Shown: piece after piece, positions 8,970 to 17,045 of the stretch | How positions within the stretch are numbered: the stretch's first letter is position 1 | Layout: each line of letters starts with the position of its first letter | NCBI RefSeq assembly: GCF_013373865.1 | Contig: NC_050474.1 | Span: 9,100,061 to 9,164,060 of the forward strand | From: Monomorium pharaonis | Taxonomy: Eukaryota > Arthropoda > Insecta > Hymenoptera > Formicidae | DNA: 64,000 bases | Reading direction: 5' to 3' | Program-made: the position numbers and the translations under genes | Notes under the pieces: model-generated | Seen by the model: the letters and a program-made list of their open reading frames with translations, nothing else | Database searches by the model: none | Told to the model about the DNA's origin: nothing

Positions 8970-11561
8970 CTATCCCACTAATATTCTGTTGTGTAGTGAT
9001 GTACTATCTAAAAAGGTAGAAGGAGCTTTTTTAACTTCTTTATATAATATATTAAGTATTTTATTCGTCGGGTGACTTTTGATAAGATTATTTAAATAAT
9101 TTGTTTTGTTTTCTTCTTTATCAAAACAAAGATCATGCAGTTTTTCAAAAGTAGAACAAACATTAAATCCTACTCTATCTAATGTCTTAGATAAATTTTT
9201 TGGTGTAAAGAGTTCTTTCTCGGCTAAAAAGTGATTTAAGTAATTTTCTTTATTAAAACAAGATTTATAAAAATTTACTAAAATAGAAGAGGCATTATTT
9301 CCTGCCATGAATAATATTTTAGATAAATTACTCGTTGTAAAACCTGCCCTATAGAAATCATCTAAAAGCTGTGTTTTATTTCCTGCCTCATCAAAACAAA
9401 CATTATAAAAATCTCTTAAAGCAGAATAAATATTAGCTCTTCCTCCATGTAATATACTACATAAATTACTCGGTGTAAAACTTTCTTTCTCATCTAGGAA
9501 ATGGTACAAATATTTTTTTGTTTCTCTTATAAAACAAAAATCGTGGAATTCTTTTAGACTACCTGCTACCCCACTCAATATATTGCATAAATCACCCGAC
9601 CTAAAACCTGCATTACAGAAGTCATTTAAAAGCTCTGTTCTTTCTCCTTCATCATCAAAACAAACACTATGCAATCTTTTTAAAATAGAAAAAGCATGAA
9701 CTCCTGCTCCACATAACATACAGGATAAGTTACCTGGCTCAAAACCTGCATTATAGAAATCATCTAAAAGTTTTGTTCTTTTCCCCTTGTCGTTAAAACA
9801 GACTCTATGCAACTTTTCAAAAGCATATCGAGCATTGACTCCTGATCCACTTAATATACTTGATAAGTTATGTATTGTAAAAGCTTTTTTCTTAACAAAA
9901 TACTTTAAATGCTGTTTTTTATTTCCTTGCTCATCAAAAAAAGTACTATATAGGTCTTTAAAAGCTTTTACAGCATTAGATTCTGCTCCATGTAAAATAC
10001 TGGATATATTAGTCAGATTTATTTCTTCTTTTTCTAGAGTTTTTAAATACTGTCTTTTCTCTCCTTCCGCATCAAACCAAAGATCATATAAGTCTTTAAA
10101 AGCTTTTGCAGCATTAGATCCTGCTCCACTTAAAATACTGGACATTTTAGGTAGATTTATCCCTTCTCTTTCTAAAGTTTTTAAATATTGTTTTTTGCTT
10201 CCTTCTGCATCAAACCAAAGATCATTTAAGTCTTTAAAAGTTTTTGCAGCTTTAGCTCCTGCCCCACTTAAAATACTGGACATATTAGCTAGACTTATTC
10301 CTTCTTTTTTTAGAGTTTTTAAATATTGTATTTTCTTTCCTCCCGCGTCAAACCAAAGATCATATAAGTCTTTAAAAGCTTTTACAGCATTAGATCCTGC
10401 TCCATTTAAAATACTGGACATATTAGCTAGACTTACCTCTTCTTTTTCTAGAGTTTTTAAATATTGTGTTTTCTTTCCTTGCTCATCAAACCAAAGATCA
10501 TATAAGTCTTCAAAAGCTTTTGTGGCATTAGCTCCTGCCCTACCTAAAATACTAGATATATTACCTAGATTTATTCCTTCTTTTTCTAGAGTTTTTAAAT
10601 ATTGTTTTTTGTTTCCTTCTGCATCAAACCAAAGGTCATATAAATCTTTAAAAGTTTTTGCAGCCTTAGCTCCTGCCCCACCTAAAATACCGGATATATT
10701 ACCTAGATTTATTCCTTCTTTTTCTAGAGTTCTTAAATATTGTGTTTTCTTTCCTTCTGCATCAAACCAAAGATCATATAAATCTTTAAAAGCTTTAACA
10801 GTATTAGATCCTGCTCCACTTAACATACTGGACACATTAGCTAGATTTATCTCTTCTTTTTCTAGAGTTTTTAAATATTGTGTTTTCTTTCCTTCTGCAT
10901 TAAACCAAAGATTATATAATTCTACAAAAGCAACTTTAGCCTTAGCTCCTACTCCATGCAAAATACTGGATATATTAGGTAGATTTATTCCCTCTTTTCC
11001 TAGAGTTTTTAAATATTGTGTTTTCTTTCCTTCTGCATCAAACCAAAGGTCATATAAGTCTTTAAAAGCTTTTTCGGCATTGGCTCCTGCTCTACTTAAA
11101 ATACTGGACATATTAGATAGATTTACTCCTTCTTTTTCTAGAGTTTTTAAATATTGAGTTTTATTTCCTTCTGCATTAAACCAAAAGTTATATAAGTCTT
11201 TAAAAGCTTGAGAAGCATTAGACCCTGCTCTACTTAAAATACTGGACATATTAGTTAAATTTACTCCTTCTCTTTTCAGAACCTCTAGACATTTTTTCCC
11301 TTCTTCTTCAATTAAAAAATCTAAGAATCGATTAAACCTAGGTGTCCCTTCTCTAACAGCAACACTTTTGGCAAATTTAACTTCTTCATTGTGCAGCCTC
11401 TTCGATACTATGTCACCTTGGTCTATAACAGAACGCCTTCGTTTTCTAGAGCTAGGACCAGTTTCAGGACTTTCCTTGGCTGAACTCCTTGAATGACTAC
11501 TTTGTTCAGATGGGATAGTTCTAGCATCTCGTAATGGTTTTGAAGGCTCTTTGCCTAACAT
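8970..11561 (-). CDS. Intact 863-aa bacterial protein with 16 TALE-like 46-residue repeats
   Basis: The gene has no stop or frameshift over 863 codons. ATG at 11561 is chosen because a perfect AAGGAG lies 8 nt upstream; an in-frame GTG three codons earlier overlaps that site. Residues 1-98 are polar and serine-rich, with a basic cluster SRKRRR (about 38-43) that could act as a nuclear localisation signal. Residues 99-829 are 16 tandem repeats of 42-47 residues. Repeats 1-10 are closely alike, of the form xINLxNMSSILSxAG followed by AFKDLYDLWFDAEG; repeats 11-16 are more diverged, with GFxxxNLSxIL and LLDDFYxA. A 34-residue tail follows. The unit suggests a helix-turn-helix solenoid resembling TAL-effector-like repeats, in which variable residues follow the first helix. 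DNA or protein binding is inferred, not shown. It is on the same strand as Prp18 and beside a dead IS element. I recognise no named homologue with certainty. Confidence 0.8.
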   Translation of the reverse strand: MLGKEPSKPLRDARTIPSEQSSHSRSSAKESPETGPSSRKRRRSVIDQGDIVSKRLHNEEVKFAKSVAVREGTPRFNRFLDFLIEEEGKKCLEVLKREGVNLTNMSSILSRAGSNASQAFKDLYNFWFNAEGNKTQYLKTLEKEGVNLSNMSSILSRAGANAEKAFKDLYDLWFDAEGKKTQYLKTLGKEGINLPNISSILHGVGAKAKVAFVELYNLWFNAEGKKTQYLKTLEKEEINLANVSSMLSGAGSNTVKAFKDLYDLWFDAEGKKTQYLRTLEKEGINLGNISGILGGAGAKAAKTFKDLYDLWFDAEGNKKQYLKTLEKEGINLGNISSILGRAGANATKAFEDLYDLWFDEQGKKTQYLKTLEKEEVSLANMSSILNGAGSNAVKAFKDLYDLWFDAGGKKIQYLKTLKKEGISLANMSSILSGAGAKAAKTFKDLNDLWFDAEGSKKQYLKTLEREGINLPKMSSILSGAGSNAAKAFKDLYDLWFDAEGEKRQYLKTLEKEEINLTNISSILHGAESNAVKAFKDLYSTFFDEQGNKKQHLKYFVKKKAFTIHNLSSILSGSGVNARYAFEKLHRVCFNDKGKRTKLLDDFYNAGFEPGNLSCMLCGAGVHAFSILKRLHSVCFDDEGERTELLNDFCNAGFRSGDLCNILSGVAGSLKEFHDFCFIRETKKYLYHFLDEKESFTPSNLCSILHGGRANIYSALRDFYNVCFDEAGNKTQLLDDFYRAGFTTSNLSKILFMAGNNASSILVNFYKSCFNKENYLNHFLAEKELFTPKNLSKTLDRVGFNVCSTFEKLHDLCFDKEENKTNYLNNLIKSHPTNKILNILYKEVKKAPSTFLDSTSLHNRILVG
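9075..11267 (-). repeat. Tandem coding repeat array, 16 units, period about 138 bp
   Basis: Repeats 1-10 (9885-11267) keep an almost fixed 138-bp period and high nucleotide identity; units 11-16 (9075-9884) are older and vary in length. Numbering a unit from its first G, positions 12-13 vary (SR, HG, SG, GG, GR, NG, CG, FM, DR). Positions 16-17 switch among SN, AN and AK in the young units. The remaining positions are nearly invariant. Confidence 0.85.
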
Positions 11562-11569
11562 AAAAAACA

Positions 11570-11575
11570 CTCCTT
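11570..11575 (-). promoter_or_regulatory. Shine-Dalgarno site of the repeat gene
   Basis: AAGGAG on the minus strand, 8 nt before ATG 11561. It decides the start and confirms bacterial origin. Confidence 0.8.
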
Positions 11576-11639
11576 GTAATTTGCACTAAAAAAAACAGTG
11601 TACGTTTATTTGTGCAAAAAACACTTACCCGATGCAAAG

Positions 11640-11691
11640 CTGACAAATCGATATTATTAAAAATTAACTTTTAATAATATCGATTTGTCAG
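11640..11691. repeat. Perfect 23-bp stem palindrome upstream of the repeat gene
   Basis: The arms 11640-11662 and 11669-11691 (starting CTGACAAATCGATATTATTA) are perfectly complementary around the 6-nt loop ATTAAC. There is no clear U-tract, so a terminator is uncertain. A Rickettsiales palindromic element or a bidirectional terminator at the insert edge is possible. Confidence 0.7.
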
Positions 11692-11700
11692 TTCCAAATG

Positions 11701-12775
11701 AGATTCAACGAGGTCAATTCTGTATTTCTAAAAAAGACAAAATGTGAAAATTGAGTAACAGCCCCGAGGAATCGTGTCCGCGGGATGAAAGGCCCACGGA
11801 ACGATTAAGATCAAAGAATTCTTTTCGAATTGTCTTTTTCTCCGTACAACGAAGCTTAAAAACTAATTAAATGAAAAACGAAGGAAAGGAGAGATTTTCT
11901 TCTTTTTTTTAAATGTTGGGCAAGATGGTGAGCGACGCGAAAAAGAGGCACGGGTGAAAATTTAGCGTTGCAAAGAACGCGAGAACGGAGGCAAGAATAT
12001 CTGTGGAGAGAGGAAAAAGAAGGTACGCACATAAGGTGAGAATTATTGAATTGATAATCGATCGAGTAATAATGAGTTCAGGAATGAGATAAAGGAAAAA
12101 CAGAAATTCAGGAGTGAGATAAAGGAGGAAAAACGGGAATTTTTCGTCATTTCTCGCAGGCTCGTACAGTATAAGCAATCTTTCTCTCGCTCTTTTTCTT
12201 TTCTCTTCTCCTTCGTTTCGCTCAGTCGTACCTCTCCGCAACTTAATCCTAAATTTAAGGCTTATTTATTTAATCAACACGGTGTTTTTTTTCTCATGTG
12301 GAGCTGTATGTGCTTGTGTCCCTATGCTCTCGGTATGGTGAGACGTGAGTGTGTATGCGAGTTTTGTTAAAGATGACGGAAGGGTTGGTCTCCAGATCAA
12401 TTCTCGCTGTGGATCTCTTTTCTTCCGGTTGACAGTGAAGTAGAAAATCCACGAGACGCGAAATCGCAAAACACACCGTGGCAACCCTTGCTCTTTTTCT
12501 TTTTGCGGAACACGTTGATTTCGCGCGTTCACGATGAGCTTCAATATCTCCGCTCTTATTCAGTCAAGTTCTTTTCAAGTTATCTTCGACCCCCCTTTGG
12601 TTTCTGCGGAAAACTTTTGATGATAAACGAGAATGCACTCGATATCGTCGCAACAAACGATTTGTTAGTTTCACTTTTTATTGAAAAAAAAATTGTAATA
12701 AGAAGCGAATTAGAAAAATGAATTACGTCACGCGATACAAACTGTCTTTTCGTCCTTATGTCTGCAAAATGTTTC
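11701..12775. other. Intron sequence, no gene recognised
   Basis: Several short frames (11909-12241 minus, 12266-12544 minus, 12488-12721 plus) show no domain, and they overlap one another on both strands. The bacterial signals have stopped here. Confidence 0.4.
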
Positions 12776-12779
12776 TTAA

Positions 12780-13994
12780 GGGGTTACACCAACCTAGCAG
12801 AAAAAAAATTCGATTTTTTTTTTATTACATTTTCTTGAAGCTTCAAGTTTCGAGAATATATCCTGAAAGTTTTATGTTGATATCTGAAAAAATGCCGGAA
12901 TTACAGAGAGTTGAGTAAAACGGGATCGAGCGCTCGAGTGCTCGAATTGGAGCAATATCAACATAAATCGCCACTGGACGATGATGTGATTAAAGCCATT
13001 CGTCCAATATTTGAAAACAACTTTCTAGTGATAATTTACTGGAGAAATGCGTCGGTGGATTTACGCAAAACGTTAACGAAAGTTTGAACAATCTAATTTG
13101 GCGCATAGCGCCAAAAGTGCAGCACAACGGTGCACACGTTGTGCAAATTGCTGCCAATATTGCTGCATACACATTTAATGAAGATGCTGCCGCATATTTA
13201 TTAATGATAATAAAAGAATTATGCTGCATATTGCAAAAATCAAGACCGAGCGCGCATCAATGTGGCCGAGGTACGAGCGCAGAAGGCGACGCGCGAAGAA
13301 AGATTGCTCGCTGTCAACAAAAGTCTTCACAAAGCGCTGCTGTTATTGATGTGGAAGAAATCTCATATAGCCCCAGAATTGTCGACTAGAGGTAAAGTGC
13401 AAAATTTGGCTATTAACAATAATAGAACTAAACTTTAAACTTTAAACGCGTTTTTCTCAAAACATGGTTTTCAAAGTCGGTGACCACCAGATCTCAAAAA
13501 CTAATCGATAGATCGTTTTCAAATTTTTACACAATACTCTCAGAAACATTCTTTTGTCGGTAACGATCTATTTTTTTTTAATCGGTCTTCATTAAAAATT
13601 AAAAAAATAAAAAAGACAAAAATTTTTTGTTTTTTTTTTAATTTTAACTTCAACTTATCACCATTTTGTAACAAACGATAAAATCGACAATCGGAAATCG
13701 TCACCGACAAACCACTACTGTTATCTTAAAAACACCATTTTGTTTTTTTGTTTCAGATGGATCGTTTAGACGGGACAGTGGTCACCGCAAAGTGCGTTTT
13801 TCCAAACCTCAATGTGTGTCGGCGGCCATATTTCTGCTTTCCGTCGCCATTGTTTAATAAAAAAATTTTTTTTATATTGTCGAAACATAAGTCAATAATT
13901 ACCCAAAATTTCATTTAATTCCCACTACCCATTTAGGAGAAATAAAATATCAAAGTTAGGCCTGTTTTTCGACCGTCTAGGTTGGTGTAACCCC
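12780..13994 (+). mobile_element. Kolobok-like transposon remnant, TTAA-flanked, 1.2 kb
   Basis: Perfect 18-bp TIRs (GGGGTTACACCAACCTAG at 12780-12797, complement at 13977-13994) are flanked by TTAA on both sides (12776-12779 and 13995-13998). A TTAA target and a transposase remnant inside point to the Kolobok superfamily. The element is shortened and non-autonomous. Confidence 0.75.
13040..13389 (+). pseudogene. Kolobok-type ('Mutator-like') transposase C-terminal fragment
   Basis: The frame reads CVGGFTQNVNESLNNLIWRI followed by APK, then VVQIAANIAAYTFNEDAAAY. This is the recognisable 'NES.NN.IW..APK' block of the arthropod transposase family that databases label Mutator-like and that accompanies TTAA elements. 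An alanine- and arginine-rich tail follows, ending at 13389. Only about 115 residues remain, without the upstream catalytic region or THAP finger. It cannot be functional. Confidence 0.65.
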
Positions 13995-13999
13995 TTAAA

Positions 14000-14880
14000 A
14001 AGCGTACGTATAAATACGGATAAAAAATACGTTTTAAAAAGATGTTTTACTGTTTCCTGGGTGAAAACGTTATCATTCCTTAAAAAAAAAAACTGTACAT
14101 GTATATATCCTAAATCCATTCGCGAAGAATCATTAAAAGCCTAGCTAGCCCGTTCATTTTGAATACCTCGATGTTTGCTCGAAGAAGAGAAACAAGTATC
14201 CTCGGAAAGCTCACGAAAGAGCCTAATTTAAACTTGAAACAAATTCAATACCCCGTGTCGACGGATGCTCTGTGAAGCTCTTTCAAAGCGACTCGCTTTT
14301 TATCTCAAAATCAACTTTATTTTGTAATATTTGTACAAAAAAAATTTTGGAGGAAGTGAAAGCACCGTGAAAACTTCAACAACGTCCCCTTCCCCTACTG
14401 CACATACAAAAGAAAAAGAAAAAGCTGGCAAATTATTCGGTTTAGCAGCAAGTTTTTGTAGTAAAATATTTATTTGTATTAAAGTATTTATTTGTAATAT
14501 TTATAATTTATTTGTATTAAAACTTATTTTCCTGCTCAATATTATCTTCTTTATTTCTTGCCAATATGCTTCCTGACAATTGTTTTTTGCAGGCGCACAG
14601 CAGCCTCGTATCGGCGCACAGCAGCCAATAATTTAATACAAAAGGCTAATATTTATAGTTTAATCTTATATTTAAGAATCTTCTTAAGTTTATCGTTAAA
14701 ATACTCTCATTTTATAGTGTCAAATCTAAAAAATTGTTTTGTATTATAGAAATTGGATAAAGAATAGTAATAATGTTTTAATTTCTATAAAAATATTTGT
14801 TTTTATAACTGGTGCAAAATATTTAAATATCACTATTTTTATAGAGAAGTTAATTTGTGTGTGTAAGTATAAACTTTAAA
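14000..14880. other. Intron sequence, no gene recognised
   Basis: Short frames at 14331-14576 and 14558-14749 show no domains. CGGCGCACAGCAGCC occurs twice in tandem near 14592-14622. The rest is AT-rich. Confidence 0.4.
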
Positions 14881-14884
14881 AATT

Positions 14885-15240
14885 TCAGGAATATATATTA
14901 CTTAGGTTAAATTTGACACACTTAGTATATAATACTTAGGTTAAACCATCCAAAAATGTATATCACTTAGATTGAATTTGATTAAAAGTTTTATCTTGAA
15001 TTTGTGTTTTTTTCCTTATATTACTTAGATTGAACCATCCAATAATTTTTTTGCTTAAAGGAAAAACCAAACACTTGGCGCCTTTTTTTACCTTTTTTAA
15101 AAAGATAATTTTGTTGGGATATCACGCATTTTGTAGTGTTTATAGACCACTTAAATTAAATTTGATGTATGTATCACTTAGATTGAATTTAATAAAAAAT
15201 ATCTTATTTGATACATAAGTAAATTATTTTTTTGTATATA
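14885..15240 (+). repeat. Interspersed repeat built of 'CACTTAGATTGAA' motifs, copy 1
   Basis: A motif close to TATCACTTAGATTGAATTTG recurs at about 14893, 14932, 14960, 15022, 15143 and 15175, interspersed with GGCGCC and a TACCTTTTTTAAAAAG-like core. The whole block recurs inverted at about 39700-40190, and a shorter piece near 55565-55690. The superfamily is unknown; it has no coding capacity. Confidence 0.65.
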
Positions 15241-15690
15241 TACTCAATATACTCATATGTAAAAACTATTCAAAGTAAAAACTCATATAAAACTGTATTA
15301 AAACTCATAAACTTTCATGTATAAACAATTTGATAAAATAAATTTCAAAAGAAATAAATTTTTCCCCCTGCTGTATTCCAATTCCTATATTAAACAATTC
15401 AACAACTCTATATCAAGATTACATCACATACAAAAAATTATAAATATACACATATTAATTTTCATTTACAACTTTTCTCAGTAATATAATTATTTCATTA
15501 AGTATAATTATCAATATTAATATAAATAATGATTAATTTAACTTTATTCATATTTTTACTTGCAACTTTTTTCTAATAATATAATTAATTAATTTTAATA
15601 ATTTTTTATTAATGTTTTTAATAATACTAATCTTTTTTAGCATATATAGCAAAATCTTAAAAACAAAATAATCCACAACTCCATATTGTT
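15241..15690. other. AT-rich sequence, nothing recognised
   Basis: Very AT-rich with no inverted repeats or frames. Confidence 0.4.
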
Positions 15691-15694
15691 GTAC

Positions 15695-16560
15695 AAATAT
15701 CCATCTTATCATCATCATTAACACCAGTATAAAATTAACCAGAGAACAACGCCACTTAGATATAATATATCAAATGTTCAATACATATTTAACGAAATAA
15801 TCTGAAAACAGTTCAGCAAAAGTAATAAATTAATTTTCAAAAGTGGTATATTATCTAAAAAAAGAACAGTTTAACTGGTTTAACATAAGAATTTTATATA
15901 AATAAATATTACTAACAAATATTTTGTGTATTAATGAGATACATATTCTTTTATATTATTTATTTAAAAAATTAAGTTTTTTATTGCTATATTACTATAT
16001 CATTAATTATAAATTAATTATAAATAAATTAATTTTATATTGATGTTGATGAATAAATAGATGAAGTGTGATGTAGACCTGTACATTTGTTAAATATTGA
16101 TAACTGTAAGGATAAGAACTATCTTTTGTCACCAAGGTGGCAGCAATTATATACATTACTAGTAAAGAATACAAATTAGTATTATTAAAAACATTCAAAG
16201 TTTTATTCAAGCTAAATAATAGTTAATATTACAGCAACATTTGACTGACCCACATCTCTATATCACACATCTCATCTATCTCTTCCACACCAGTGTAAAA
16301 TCTGAGCTTGTTACTCACTGATTAATGTTTAATTTTACATTGGTGTTAATGATTAAATAAATAAATAAAGTATTACGTAGATTAAATAAAAGTTGTATTT
16401 CATTTGGTTTCATTTAATTACAGCAACATTTAACTGATGCACACATCTTATGTCTCATTGACGCCAATGCAAAATTGAAAATTCATCAAAAAGTAACATT
16501 AAGCTCAGTTAAATGTTTCATTAATACATCTGTGTGATAATAAAATAATAATATAAGAAC
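15695..16560. repeat. Cluster of diverged 'CACCAGTGTAAAAT' repeats
   Basis: Degenerate copies of a small element sit near 15720, 16035, 16255-16375 and 16440-16530. The clearest folds back (CACCAGTGTAAAAT near 16291 against ATTTTACATTGGTGT near 16332). The same family appears at about 36560-36650. Confidence 0.5.
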
Positions 16561-16619
16561 ATTTAGCACAAAAATCTCATATATTTCGCATATTTTCAAT
16601 AGATTTGTTGTTTTATAAC

Positions 16620-16854
16620 CTCACACTGTCACTTAACACGAACCAGCGCGAGCGGCCGAGCGCCGCGAGCCACTACTGAGCAGTGAGCACGTTTACACCG
16701 TACGTTTAGTCCGCGATCTATACACTATATCCGACCCAACCCGATAGTTCACAACGGTGTAAACGCTCGCAGACTTGTTTGGGTCAGGCCACTTTTTGAC
16801 GATCCTTGATCCATCTTAGGCCACACAACATAACGCGTGTAAACAGTTTATTAG
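16620..16854. repeat. Left part of an element split by the LINE
   Basis: It contains GTTTACACCG and GGTGTAAAC motifs. Its sequence up to TAGCCTACTTTA resumes after the LINE at 23304, where GGTGTAAACTAGGCCA follows. The LINE therefore landed inside a small older repeat. Confidence 0.5.
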
Positions 16855-17045
16855 TAGCCTACTTTATGGGGGGTATTTTCAAGGTTAGTTTCGTCCGAAG
16901 ACGAAAACCAGACGTGCTCGACCTCCCACGGGGATATGTGGTCATATGACGTCGTGAGGTGTAATATAATTTCTCGCTCTCAAGATCGAGTTTAAATTAT
17001 TCTTCCTGTTTTCTTGATAAACTTGTATATCACTCGTAGCTTCTT

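Larger units (their letters stand above)
6585..11700. other. Laterally transferred Rickettsiales (probably Wolbachia) DNA, about 5.1 kb
   Basis: The block has bacterial features: intronless ORFs, a Shine-Dalgarno sequence, an IS5-family insertion sequence, and several short intergenic repeats of Wolbachia type, such as GGATTCCAGCGTCACGCGCT followed by AGAATGACAG near 7672. Both edges pass into ordinary insect repeats (the MITE at 6376-6539 and sequence after 11700), so it is embedded in host DNA. Edges are estimated from where these signals start and stop, and could be off by about 100 bp. Wolbachia is favoured by the repeats; Rickettsia is the main alternative. Confidence 0.75.

Noticed and set aside
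9787..11157. 456-aa plus-strand open frame opposite the repeat gene
   Set aside because: It is the antisense shadow of the 138-bp coding repeats, whose regular codon pattern keeps the reverse frame open. It has no ribosome-binding site or domain.
6585..11700. Symbiont contamination in the assembly
   Set aside because: The block passes on both sides into insect repeats inside one Prp18 intron, and two of its genes are broken. Junction reads would still be needed to exclude a chimeric assembly.
14331..14749. Possible small host exons
   Set aside because: The short frames lack splice sites, domains or conservation that I can recognise.
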